DNA of 64,000 bases from CAVQZA01 sp963718355 (lineage in GTDB: Bacteria; Actinomycetota; Thermoleophilia; Gaiellales; Gaiellaceae), in NCBI GenBank assembly GCA_963718355.1, contig CAVQZA010000007.1, forward strand, positions 62,001 to 126,000, in the 5' to 3' direction. The notes under the pieces are model-generated. The model did no database searches. It had not been told where the DNA came from and was given only the letters and a program-made list of their open reading frames with translations. Both the position numbers and the translations under genes were made by a program. Every line of letters begins with the position of its first letter. The stretch's first letter is position 1. Below, piece after piece: positions 41,475 through 50,172 of this stretch.

Positions 41475-42244
41475 GACGAGCCCAGCGCCTGCTCGACCCG
41501 CTCCTGCAGAGCCACGCAGCCGACCGCGTGCTCGGCTCCCTCTACCGCCTCTGGGTCTCGGCGATCACGCACCAGAAGCCGCCCGACGTCGCGCTCCGGC
41601 GCCTGCTCAAGCTCGACGGCCACCTCTTCGACCGGATCGACCTGCTCGCGATCGAGCTCGACGGCGGCATCCACGCGAAGCACCGGCTGATCGGCTACCA
41701 CGAGTTCTTCGTTGAGCGCGTGCACGCCGGCGAGCGGGTCCTCGACGTCGGCTGCGGCAAGGGCGAGCTGGCACACGATCTCGTCGTCCGCAGCGGAGCT
41801 CTCGTGACCGGGATCGATGTCAACCCCGGCTCGCTCGCCTTCGCCCGCGACCACTTCGACGAGCCGGGGCTCAAGTTCATCAACGCCGACGCGCTGACAT
41901 GGCAGCCACCCCAGCCCTTCGACGTCGTCGTGCTCTCGAACGTCCTCGAGCACATCGAACGGCGGCCGGAGCTTCTCGCGCGGCTCTGGGAGTCGGCCCG
42001 GCCGAACCGAATGCTCATCCGTGTACCTCTCTACGAGCGCGACTGGCTAGTACCGCTCCGGCGCGAGCTCGACCTCCCGTACTTCGCCGACCCCACGCAT
42101 TGCACGGAATACACCGTCGCGCAGCTGCACGACGAGCTCGGCGCGGCCGGGCTGGAGGTCGCGGAGCTCGTTCAGCGCTGGGGCGAGCTATGGGTGACCG
42201 CAACAAGTTCCACAAATTCGGCCGGTACCCTGACTCAGCCTTGA
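41471..42244 (+). CDS. SAM-dependent methyltransferase (type 11)
   Basis: A 257-residue protein. GERVLDVGCGKGELAHDLVVRSGALVTGIDVNPGSLAFA (about residues 91-129) contains motifs I and II. FDVVVLSNVLEHIERRPELLARLW and RMLIRVPLYERDWLVPLRRELDLPYFADPTHCTEY follow; the last is the long loop common in methyltransferases acting on polysaccharide chain ends or lipid-linked sugars. The ATG at 41471 overlaps the GT4 stop (ATGA). It sits between two ABC exporters whose ATPases have end-recognition domains, so chain-end methylation is a fair hypothesis. Confidence 0.83.
   Translation: MRRAQRLLDPLLQSHAADRVLGSLYRLWVSAITHQKPPDVALRRLLKLDGHLFDRIDLLAIELDGGIHAKHRLIGYHEFFVERVHAGERVLDVGCGKGELAHDLVVRSGALVTGIDVNPGSLAFARDHFDEPGLKFINADALTWQPPQPFDVVVLSNVLEHIERRPELLARLWESARPNRMLIRVPLYERDWLVPLRRELDLPYFADPTHCTEYTVAQLHDELGAAGLEVAELVQRWGELWVTATSSTNSAGTLTQP
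42226..42231 (+). promoter_or_regulatory. Candidate -10 (TACCCT) for second ABC exporter
   Basis: TACCCT, 9 bases before TTG 42241, inside the end of the methyltransferase gene. The TTG overlaps the upstream stop (TTGA), so the permease may be both coupled and separately transcribed. Confidence 0.4.
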
Positions 42245-43104
42245 GCGTCGCAGATCCCCTCCACGAGAGTCATTTCGACGCCGAGCGCGTCACCATCATC
42301 AAGCCGCGCCGCGGCTGGGCCTCGCTCGACCTGCGCGAGCTCTGGGACTACCGCGAGCTCCTGTACTTCCTCGTCTGGCGCGACGTCAAGATCCGCTACA
42401 AGCAGACGGCCCTCGGTGCTGCCTGGGTGATCCTCCAGCCGCTGCTGACGACGGCGATCTTCACGATCATCTTCGGCCACTACGCCCACATCCAGACGAA
42501 CGGGGAGCCATACGCGCTGCTGACGTTCGCCGCGATCCTGCCGTGGATGCTGTTCGCGAACGCGCTCGCGCTCTCGACGCGCAGCATCGTCGACAACCAG
42601 GCGCTCGTGACGAAGGTCTACGTGCCGCGGATCCTGATTCCGGTGGCGCCGGTGCTGGCGGGCCTCGTCGACATGGCGGTCGGCTTCGTGGTGCTGTTCG
42701 GGCTGCTCGTCTGGTACGGCGTGGTGCCGCCGTGGCAGATCGTGACGCTGCCGTTCTTCATCCTGTTCGCCGTGGTCACCTCGATCGCGGTCACGCTCTG
42801 GCTCTCGGCGCTGAACGTGAAGTACCGCGACGTCCAGTACACGGTGCCGTTCCTCTCGCAGGCCTGGTTCTTCATCACGCCGGTCGCCTACTCCGCGCTC
42901 ATCTACCCGCCGCAGATCCGCCAGTGGATCGGCCTCAACCCGATGGCCGGCGTCGTGCAGGGCTTCCGCTGGTCGATCCTCGGCACCCAGGCGGGGCAGG
43001 TCGGGCACCTGATGCTCTTCTCCTTCGGAGTGATGCTCGTGCTGCTCGTGACCGGGATCGAATACTTCCGCCGGGTCGAGAAGGGCTTCGCCGATGTCGT
43101 CTGA
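42241..43104 (+). CDS. wzm: ABC-2 polysaccharide export permease (second Wzm-like)
   Basis: A 287-residue permease with six transmembrane segments. WASLDLRELWDYRELLYFLVWRDVKIRYKQTALGAAWVILQPLL is the Wzm/TagG amphipathic N-terminus. IDNQALVTKVYVPRILIPVAPVLAGLVD and ALNVKYRDVQYTVPFLSQAWFFITPVAYSALIYP follow. Start TTG 42241 (TTGA overlap with the methyltransferase stop) is favoured over ATG 42190, which lies in the methyltransferase coding region. It resembles the 36094 permease in plan but differs in most residues, so the two exporters probably carry different glycans. Confidence 0.9.
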   Translation: MSVADPLHESHFDAERVTIIKPRRGWASLDLRELWDYRELLYFLVWRDVKIRYKQTALGAAWVILQPLLTTAIFTIIFGHYAHIQTNGEPYALLTFAAILPWMLFANALALSTRSIVDNQALVTKVYVPRILIPVAPVLAGLVDMAVGFVVLFGLLVWYGVVPPWQIVTLPFFILFAVVTSIAVTLWLSALNVKYRDVQYTVPFLSQAWFFITPVAYSALIYPPQIRQWIGLNPMAGVVQGFRWSILGTQAGQVGHLMLFSFGVMLVLLVTGIEYFRRVEKGFADVV

Positions 43105-44398
43105 GCAGGTCGTGCTGAGGGCCGAGGGCGTCGGCAAGCGCTACCGCATCGGTGCGCGGGAGCCCTACAAGGCGCTGCGCGACGTGATCGCCGACTCGTT
43201 CACTGCGCCGTTTCGCCGCGCCCGTCGCGGGTCGCGGCCGCCGGTCGAGCACATCTGGGCGCTCGAGGACATCTCCTTCGACGTCCAGCGCGGCGAGGTG
43301 CTCGGGCTGATCGGCGCCAACGGAGCGGGCAAGTCGACGCTCCTGAAGGTGCTGTCCCGGATCACCGAGCCGACCGCGGGCCAGGTCACGATCCGCGGCC
43401 GCGTCGGCTCGCTGCTCGAGGTCGGCACGGGCTTCCATCCCGAGCTCACCGGCCGCGAGAACATCTTCCTCAACGGCACCATCCTCGGGATGCGAAATGC
43501 CGAGATCCGCCGCCGCTTCGACGAGATCGTCGCGTTCGCCGGCATGGAGCAGTTCCTCGACACGCCGGTGAAGCGCTACTCGAGCGGGATGCAGGTCCGG
43601 CTCGCGTTCGCGGTCGCGGCGCACCTCGAGCCGGAGATCCTCCTCGTCGACGAGGTGCTCGCCGTCGGCGACGCGGAGTTCCAGCAGAAGTGCCTCGGCA
43701 AGATGCGCGACGTGACGCAGGAGGGCCGCACCGTCGTCTTCGTGAGCCACAACCTGGGTGCCGTGCGGAGCCTGTGCTCGCGCGCGATCGTGCTCGAGAA
43801 GGGGAAGCTCGTCTTCGACGGCGACACGTCCACCGGGATCCAGCGCTACCTCGGCTCCGGCGTCGGCGGCCGGCCCGGCCTCGTCGAGGGCGAGCAGCTG
43901 CAGACGCGGCTCACCAAGAGCAGGCTCTACAGCCCGACGCCGTTCTTCGAGTGCAGCCGGATCGCGGTGCTCGACAAGACGGGCACGCCGTCGACGTCGT
44001 TCCACTCCGACGAGGAGATCACGATCGCCGTCGACTACGAGTGCCTCCAGCCGACGAGCCAGTTCCGCGTCCTCGTGGTGCTGAGCGACCAGGAAGGGAC
44101 GCCGATCTTCCGCACCGAGAACATCGACGGCGGCACCGAGCCGGCCGGGCTCGAGCCGGGCCTGTACCGGTCGAGCGTCACGATCCCGGCGAATCTCTTC
44201 GGCGGCGTCGAGCTCGCCGTCAGCGTCAGCCTCGTCTCCGAGGTGATGCAGGTGCTCGACTTCGTGAACGTGCTCGAGTTCGACGTCGAGTTCCAGGGGC
44301 TGAACGGAAACCTCCGCAGCAACGCCGTCCTGAGGCCGGCGCTGAGCTGGCAGACCGACGTGGCAAGCCCTCAGGGGCTGCCGATCAACTTGCTGTAG
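43094..44398 (+). CDS. wzt: ABC exporter ATPase with C-terminal domain (second Wzt-like)
   Basis: A 434-residue ATPase. GLIGANGAGKSTLLK is Walker A (about residues 71-81), GTGFHPELTGRENIFLNGTILGM the Wzt/TagH insert, YSSGM the signature and EILLVDEVLAVGDAEF Walker B; FVSHNLGAV contains the switch His. The C-terminal part (about 255-434) is a beta-rich domain of the Wzt end-recognition type (EITIAVDYECLQPT, RVLVVLSDQEGTPIF). Its ATG lies 11 bases inside the permease end. The last 28 bases overlap the convergent GT2 gene. Confidence 0.9.
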   Translation: MSSEQVVLRAEGVGKRYRIGAREPYKALRDVIADSFTAPFRRARRGSRPPVEHIWALEDISFDVQRGEVLGLIGANGAGKSTLLKVLSRITEPTAGQVTIRGRVGSLLEVGTGFHPELTGRENIFLNGTILGMRNAEIRRRFDEIVAFAGMEQFLDTPVKRYSSGMQVRLAFAVAAHLEPEILLVDEVLAVGDAEFQQKCLGKMRDVTQEGRTVVFVSHNLGAVRSLCSRAIVLEKGKLVFDGDTSTGIQRYLGSGVGGRPGLVEGEQLQTRLTKSRLYSPTPFFECSRIAVLDKTGTPSTSFHSDEEITIAVDYECLQPTSQFRVLVVLSDQEGTPIFRTENIDGGTEPAGLEPGLYRSSVTIPANLFGGVELAVSVSLVSEVMQVLDFVNVLEFDVEFQGLNGNLRSNAVLRPALSWQTDVASPQGLPINLL

Positions 44399-45535
44399 AG
44401 CTGCCGCGCGAGTCGCGATCGCTTCGCCGGCCCGCGCAGCGCGTGCAGCGGTCGCGACCTCGCGACGCTGCGTGCGACGCGGCGCTTCGCGGTCCAGCCG
44501 AGATGGAGTACGGGCGCGGCCGCGAACACCACGGCATACGAAACGGGCTTCCGCGGGGATCCGGCCGCCGCGAGCGGGCTGCTCGCGCGCCAGAAGCGCG
44601 CGGCCCCGGCACGCCAGCCGCGGTGCGCCACCTGCGCGACGCGGGCCGAGACGAGCCGCTCGAGTCGCGCCGCCTCGTCGGCACTGAGACGCAGCCGGAC
44701 GCGCGTGTCGGCGAGGAGCATCTTCAGACCCTTCGAGCGCCTCACGGCTCTTCGCCGCGTCGTCACATTCGAGCCAGAAGCCGGGGTCGTCTGCGAGCAG
44801 CAGCCGCAGGGTTCGCGCGGGCGCGTTCGGGCTGAGCGTGGCGAGGAACCGCTCCTGGCTGAGCGCGTCCACGTCGCGCTGGTGGGCTGCGTGAACCTGT
44901 GAGAGCTGTGCGTCGTGCACGCGGTAGACGACGAGCGGCTCCGGGACGACCCGCGCATCCCAGCGCTCGAGGGCGAGGCGCCGCCACAGGTCCTTGTCCT
45001 CCGACGGCGCGGTCGACTCGTCGTAGCCGCCGAGCGCAAGCACGGGCGCGCGCCGGTACATCGCAGCGGGATGGCTGATCAGGACCTGCATCGTCAGCGT
45101 CTGGAAGACGAACTCGACGTAGTCCGCGATCGACGAGCGGAGCTGCGCGATCGGGCTCCCGCCCTCCTCGACGACGTCCAGCCAGGCGCCGACGAGGCCG
45201 ACGTCGGGCTCGTCGTCCAGGACGGCCGCCTGGCGCTCGAGACGGGTGGGCTTGCACCAGTCGTCGTGGTCGATGCGGGCGACATACTCGCCGAGGGACT
45301 CGCGCAGGCCTCGGTTCAGCGACGGCACCTGGCCGAGGTTCTGCTCGTTCCGAAGCAGCCGGATCCGCGGATCGCCGAGCGACTCGACGATCTCGACCGT
45401 GGCGTCGGTGCTCGCGTCGTCCACGATCACGAACTCGAAATCCTCGAACGTCTGGGCGAGCACGCTCGCCACGGACTCCTGCACGAACGGCTCGCCGTTG
45501 TGGACCGCGAGCAGGACCGTGATCCTGGGGCTCAT
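44371..45535 (-). CDS. Glycosyltransferase family 2 (one frameshift)
   Basis: A GT2 enzyme of about 387 residues after repair. ITVLLAVHNGEPFVQESVASVLAQT is the first strand and helix, FVIVDDASTDATVEIV the nucleotide site and YVARIDHDDWCKPTRLERQ (about residues 78-96) the D-x-D. PSEDKDLWRRLALE gives the ED/catalytic-base region. The frame breaks at CCC 44729-44731 (GGG on the coding strand): removing one G joins REALEG to LKMLLADTRVRLRLS. The C-terminal 115 residues are basic, with a hydrophobic patch, and may contact the membrane. ATG 45535 overlaps the upstream GT2 stop. Confidence 0.75.
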
Positions 45536-46396
45536 ACCTGCGCCGCCGCTCCCTCGGCGCGGCGGCGGAGGCGGCGCATCTCGGCGAACTGCCGCGGCTG
45601 CTCCGCGAACTGGTACAGGCGCGACTTGTTGTAGTCCGACGCCGGGAGCGCCGAGATCGCCGGGAACAGGAGGCGCACGTGTGCCGCCGCCGCGGAGCGT
45701 CTCCAGTTGCGCCGCCGATGCGAGAAGAGCTCGGGGTGTCGTCCCCTGCAGCTCGGCCATCAGCTCGTCGTGCCGGGGCAGGCAGTCGGCCAGCATCCGC
45801 CCGCCGCGACGGCGGTAGCGAAGCACCACACCGGGGACGTAGGCGCCGCCCCACCCGCGTTCGGCGAACGACATCCAGAGATCCCAGTCCTCGTACCCGT
45901 GCCGAAGCTGCCAGCCGCCGACGGCCAGGAGTGCCTCGCGGCGAACCATCGAGGCGACCGGCAAGGTGTTGAGATGGGTGATCTGCCAGGGGTCGATGCG
46001 ATGACCGACCCGCAGGCGGAGCTCGACCTCGCCCCAGATCTCGATGTCGCCCCAGGCCATCACCGCGGCGGGCTCGCGGTCGAGCGCATCGGCGAGCGCG
46101 GTCAGCGAGCCGGGCGCGAGCGCGTCGTCGGCGTCGAGCGGCATCACGTACCGGGCGGTGGTCGCACCCACTCCGGCCATCCGCGCGGCGGAGAGGCCAC
46201 CGTTCGCCTGGTGGATCACGCGGACACCTTCACGTTCGATGCCCTCGAGCACGCGAAGCGTCTCCGAGTCGCTGGAGCCGTCGTCGACCACGACGAGCTC
46301 GTGCGTCTCCTCGTCGCGCAGCGAGTCGAGGGCGTCGGTCAGCGTCTCGCCGTCGTCGAAGCATGGAATGACGACTGCGACGCGTGGACCATCCAT
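45532..46396 (-). CDS. Glycosyltransferase family 2 (one frameshift)
   Basis: A GT2 enzyme of about 287 residues after repair. RVAVVIPCFDDGETLTDALDSL and LVVVDDGSSDSETLRVL open the fold, YVMPLDADDALAPGSLTAL (about residues 82-100) has the D-x-D and LRHGYEDWDLWMSFAERG the catalytic ED. One G too many at CCCC 45743-45746 breaks the frame; removing it joins AELQG to RHPELFSHRRRNWRRS, giving a smooth C-terminus ending RRAEGAAAQV. Start ATG 46396 (7 bases after TAGCGT) is chosen; GTG 46405, overlapping the GT4 stop, is the alternative. Confidence 0.75.
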
Positions 46397-46401
46397 CGCG
46401 A

Positions 46402-47550
46402 TCACGCTAGCAGAGCCACTTTCCGCCTCTCGAACGCCTTTTCATAGGCGTCGGCGAGCATCCGGCCGACGTGCTCGCGCCCGTAGCGCTCCTTCGCGGC
46501 CTGCGCGATCGCCGGCCGATCGAACCGCTCGATTTCGTCGAGCGCCGCCGCGATCTCGGCTGCGATCCCGGCCGGGTCGTTCGGCGGCGCGAGGCGGCCC
46601 GAGGCCGCGTCGACCATCTCCGGGATCCCACCGACGGCCGTCGCGACCACCGGCAACCCGCTCGCCATCGCCTCGATCAGCACGCAGGGGTTGTTGTCGT
46701 AGCGGCTCGTGAGCACGAAGAGGTCGGCCGCGCGCATGGCGGCAGCAACTTCCGGCTTGGTCCTCAGACCGTGAAAGGTGACGCGGTCGCCGACTCCGAG
46801 CGATCTCGCGAGCGCCTCGTATGCGTCCCGGTTGGGCCCATCGCCGATTACGTCGAGGTGGAACGCGCGCCCTTCGCCCGCAAGCCGCGCGGCCGCCTCG
46901 AGCAGGAACTCGTACCCCTTCGCCTCGTATAGGAGACCCACGGCGAGGAGGCGCGGCGCGGCAGCCGCTTCGCGCACCTGTGTGTGGAAGAGACTCGTGT
47001 CCACGACGTTCGGCACGACGCGGAAGCTCGCCTCGATGCCCTCCGCCTCGATCCCGCGGCGCAGCGCCTCGCTCGCCGGGAGCACCAGGTCGGCGTGCTC
47101 GAACGCGTAGCGCGCCGACCGGCGCAGGGTCGCCGTCAGCTGCATCGGATCCGACGGCAGGAAGACGCTCCACTGCTCCGTGATCACGACCGGCTTGTCG
47201 TCGCGCCTGCCGATCAGAACAGCGGGAAGCCCGGCCAGGAAGAAGTGCGCATGGATCAGGTCGGGCTCGAAGCCGTCACGCTTGAGCGCGCCGTACGCGC
47301 GCCGGGCGCCGGCGATGTGGGCGGCAATACTTACCGGCGCGGGCCGAGCTGGATAGCCGACTCGCCAGGTCGGAAACTCTTCGTCCGGGACGCGCTTCGG
47401 CGTCGCTGTGATCGAGCCACCGCCGCGGTCGAGGTGAACGATCGCGATCTCCGCATGCTCTGCGGCGGCCCGCGCATGCTCTTTGACGAACACGCCCGCG
47501 ACCGGCGACTCCGGCGTCGGGTACGACGTCGTCAGGAACAGGACTTTCAT
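46402..47550 (-). CDS. Glycosyltransferase family 4
   Basis: A 382-residue GT-B transferase. KVLFLTTSYPTPESPVAGVFVKEHARA is the canonical N-terminus. LIHAHFFLAGLPAVLIG, VVITEQWSVFL, RVVPNVVDTSLFH (linker), RLLAVGLLYEAKGYEFLLEAAARL, VIGDGPNRDAYEALARSLGVGDRVTFHG and SRYDNNPCVLIEAMASGLPVVATAVGGIPEMV (E-x7-E block) follow in order. Length is normal and the frame intact. ATGA overlap with the AsnB gene upstream. Cytoplasmic sugar transferase; donor unknown. Confidence 0.9.
   Translation of the reverse strand: MKVLFLTTSYPTPESPVAGVFVKEHARAAAEHAEIAIVHLDRGGGSITATPKRVPDEEFPTWRVGYPARPAPVSIAAHIAGARRAYGALKRDGFEPDLIHAHFFLAGLPAVLIGRRDDKPVVITEQWSVFLPSDPMQLTATLRRSARYAFEHADLVLPASEALRRGIEAEGIEASFRVVPNVVDTSLFHTQVREAAAAPRLLAVGLLYEAKGYEFLLEAAARLAGEGRAFHLDVIGDGPNRDAYEALARSLGVGDRVTFHGLRTKPEVAAAMRAADLFVLTSRYDNNPCVLIEAMASGLPVVATAVGGIPEMVDAASGRLAPPNDPAGIAAEIAAALDEIERFDRPAIAQAAKERYGREHVGRMLADAYEKAFERRKVALLA
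46404..46409 (-). promoter_or_regulatory. Candidate leaderless -10 (TAGCGT) for GT2 at 46396
   Basis: TAGCGT on the minus strand lies in the last codons of the GT4 gene, 7 bases before ATG 46396. It offers an internal leaderless start within the operon. Confidence 0.35.
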
Positions 47551-49367
47551 GCGTCGAGGAAGCGCCGGGCCCAGAGCTCGAGGTTCAGCGCGCGCCAGAG
47601 CTCGAAGCCCGCGTCCAGCTCGCCCTTTCGATGCCGCTCGAGGCGGTGACGCGCCGCGGGCGCGTCGACGAAGCCGCGCGCGGCGAAGGAGCTCGAGGCG
47701 AAGACGTCCGCGGCGAGCGTGCCGAGCGCGCCGCGCAGGAAGCGCGCCTCGGGCGTGACGAAGCCGAGCTTGTCGCGCCGCTCCCGCACCTTCGCGGGCA
47801 ACAGGTCGGCGAGCGCGCGGCGCAGCACCGACTTCGTCTCGCCGCGGTGGATCAGCTCGCCGCCGTCGAGCGAGAACATCAGCTCCACGAGACGGTGGTC
47901 GAGAAACGGCACGCGCGCCTCCAGCGAGTGCGCCATCGAGTTGCGATCCTCGTAGCGGAGCAGCTCCGGCAGACCGCGGCGCGTCAGGACGAGCTGGAGC
48001 TGCCGGCGCAGGCGGTCGGGGAAGACGGTGCCATTGGCGCGCGCAGGCGCCTCGAGCCCGCGCAGGTCGGGGTGGACGAGCGTGTCGGAGCCGCGAAGGC
48101 GCGAGCGCGCGGCCAGGCGCAGGCGCTCGGGCACGTGCGGGTTCACCAGCGCGACCGCGGCCCAGCGCGGCCCGTTTACCGAGCCGAACGCCGACAGCTC
48201 GGCGCCCGCCTCGCGCAGCCGTCCCTGCCGCACTAGGTCGCTGAGCCGGTAGCCGAAGTACGCGCGGTAGCCGGCGAGGATCTCGTCGCCGCCCTGCCCG
48301 TCGAGCATCACCTTCAGTCCTGCCCGGCGCGCCTCACGCATCACGTACCAGCCCGCGCAGATCGACGTGGAGCCGAACGGCTCGCCCTGTGCCTGCACGA
48401 TCGCGGGCAGGTTCTCGACGAGGTCGTCGGCGGTGAAGGAGATCCAGTGCGCCTCCGCGCCCGTCGCGTCGATCACCGCCTGCGCGAACGGCCGCTCGTC
48501 GAAGCCCGCGTCGTCGAAGTACGCGGTCACCGTCTTCTGACGGTCGTGGCCGAGGTGGGCGACGGTGGTCGCGATCGCCGAGGAGTCGATCCCGCCCGAG
48601 AGACAGGTGCCGACGGGCACGTCGCTGCGCAGCTCGAGGCGCACGGCGTCGATGAACGTCTCGCGCACCGCGTCGACCGCGTCGGCGGGAGCCTCGCGCC
48701 GCTCCAGCGCCCAGTAGCGCTCCAACCGTAGCCCGTCCGGCCCGAACGTGAGCGAGTGCGCCGGCGGCAGCTTTTGGACGCCTGCGAAGAACGTCTCGTC
48801 GCCGTGATCGAGGTAGCCCTGCGCGAGGTAGTCGTGGACTGCCTGGAGATTCGGCCTCGGGTCGCTCGCCGCGCAGCGTCCACGGCTCGCTCGCGAATGC
48901 GAAGCGCCCGCCGTCGAGCCGGTAGTAGAACGGCTTGACCCCGAGCCGGTCGCGCGAGCAGAAGAGCGTCCGCGCGTTCGACGTCCCAGATCGCAAAGGC
49001 CCACATCCCGTTGAAGCGGCGGACGCAGGCCTCGCCCCACTCGCGGTACGCGGCGAGGATCACCTCGGTGTCGGTGTCGCTGCGGAAGGCGTGGCCCCGG
49101 GACCGCAGCTCGTCCCGCAGTTCGAGGTAGTTGTAGATCTCGCCGTTGTGCAGCGAGCTGGAGGCGGCCGTCGTCGCTCGCGAACGGCTGCAGGCCGCGC
49201 TCGGAGAGGTCGATGATCGCGAGGCGCAGGTGGCCGAGGCACACGCCTGCGTCTTCGTAGACGCCGCGGCCGTCGGGCCCGCGATGGGCGAGGTCGTCGA
49301 GCATCCGGTCGACCGTCTCCCGTTCAGGCGGGCGTTCGAGCGCGACCACGCCGCACAGCCCGCACAT
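47547..49367 (-). CDS. asnB: Asparagine synthase-like glutamine amidotransferase, AsnB family (three frameshifts)
   Basis: About 605 residues after repair. MCGLCGVVALE gives the N-terminal nucleophile Cys2, HRGPDGRGVYEDAGVCLGHLRLAIIDLS the glutaminase core and NGEIYNYLELRDELRSRGH the Gln site. The C-terminal synthetase part starts with LERYWAL and carries the ATP PP-loop VGTCLSGGIDSSAIAT; LDGQGGDEILAGY and VPFLDHRLVEL follow. Three single-base insertions break the frame near 49155, 48971-48975 and 48870; removing one base at each restores the family sequence and a length divisible by three. In glycan clusters AsnB-like enzymes amidate carboxyl groups such as uronic or nonulosonic acids. Coupled to the GT4 after it. 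Confidence 0.78.
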   Translation of the reverse strand: MCGLCGVVALERPPERETVDRMLDDLAHRGPDGRGVYEDAGVCLGHLRLAIIDLSERGLQPFASDDGRLQLAAQRRDLQLPRTAGRAAVPGPRLPQRHRHRGDPRRVPRVGRGLRPPLQRDVGLCDLGRRTRGRSSARATGSGSSRSTTGSTAGASHSRASRGRCAASDPRPNLQAVHDYLAQGYLDHGDETFFAGVQKLPPAHSLTFGPDGLRLERYWALERREAPADAVDAVRETFIDAVRLELRSDVPVGTCLSGGIDSSAIATTVAHLGHDRQKTVTAYFDDAGFDERPFAQAVIDATGAEAHWISFTADDLVENLPAIVQAQGEPFGSTSICAGWYVMREARRAGLKVMLDGQGGDEILAGYRAYFGYRLSDLVRQGRLREAGAELSAFGSVNGPRWAAVALVNPHVPERLRLAARSRLRGSDTLVHPDLRGLEAPARANGTVFPDRLRRQLQLVLTRRGLPELLRYEDRNSMAHSLEARVPFLDHRLVELMFSLDGGELIHRGETKSVLRRALADLLPAKVRERRDKLGFVTPEARFLRGALGTLAADVFASSSFAARGFVDAPAARHRLERHRKGELDAGFELWRALNLELWARRFLDA

Positions 49368-50172
49368 CTACGCGGCCTGCTCCGGGCGCTTGCCCGCGAG
49401 CGCATAGACGCCCGAGACTGCGCGCCCGATCACGCGCTGCGCCGCGGGCGGACGCACGTAGCGGCGGATCAGGAGCGGCGAGACGAGCCGGCCGCCGTGG
49501 CGCCTGCTCACCTTCAGCCGCTCCGGCCAGAACTCGTCGTACTGCAGTAACGTCTTCGCCTCGTCGTGAAGCCGCTGCACCGACCAGATCGCGTCGACGT
49601 GACGCACCGGGAACCGCTTCCCGATCCGCAGCCAGAGGTCGTAGTCCATCGTGAGGTGCAGGCTCTCGTCGATCTCGCCGACGGCTTCGAGCGCCTCGCG
49701 GGTGAAGAAGACCGACGGCGAGTAGATGCCGCAGCCTGCGTTCAGCTCCGTCCAGAGATCCCAGTCCGGCCGCGAGGGGATCCGCCGTGGATTGACGCCG
49801 TCGTCGTTCGACGCGGGTCACGTCCGCGTAGACGAGGCCCGCGCCGCTCTCCTCGAGCGCTTGCACCGCGCCGGCGACCGCGTCGGGCAGGTAGTAGTCG
49901 TCGGCGTTCAGCCAGCCGAGGATCGAGCCGCGCGCGGTCGCGAAGCCCTTGTTGAGCGCATGCGACTGGCCGCGGTCCGGCTCGGAGGTCCACTGCAGGC
50001 CGTCGAAGCTCCGGAGGATCTCGACCGTCTCGTCGGTCGAGCCGCCGTCGACGACGATGTGCTCGATCGGCTCGTAGGTCTGGGCGGCGACGCTCTCGAG
50101 GGCCTCGCGGAGGAAGCGCCCCTGGTTCAGCGACGGCGTGACGATGCTGACGAGCGGACGCTCCGCGGTCAT
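49368..50172 (-). CDS. Glycosyltransferase family 2 (one frameshift)
   Basis: About 267 residues after repair. VSIVTPSLNQGRFLREALESV, HIVVDGGSTDETVEIL and GWLNADDYYLPDAV (DD site) open the enzyme. The frame breaks near 49809 (coding strand GTCGAACG); removing one G joins DVTRV to NDDGVNPRRIPSRPDWDLWTEL, then GIYSPSVFFTREALEAVG and LTMDYDLWLRIGKRF, the catalytic-base region. It is closely similar to the plus-strand GT2 at 18230 (SLNQGRF, LNADDYYLP, MDYxLWL). Its TAG stop is directly followed by the AsnB ATG. ATG 50172 overlaps the GT4-GT4 stop. Confidence 0.75.

Noticed and set aside
39254..42244. A 996-residue glycosyltransferase-methyltransferase fusion
   Set aside because: The middle 500 residues are Arg/Ala-rich shadow of another GT4 gene. 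The ends belong to a frameshifted GT4 and to a separate methyltransferase with its own ATGA start.
42935..46405. A single 1156-residue protein read through two GT2 genes
   Set aside because: It joins two GT2 genes only because of +1 shifts; its last 500 residues are the antisense of the ATPase and permease genes.
47547..49367. AsnB gene as a pseudogene
   Set aside because: All three breaks are single extra bases and the catalytic Cys, Gln site and PP-loop remain intact; error is more likely than decay.
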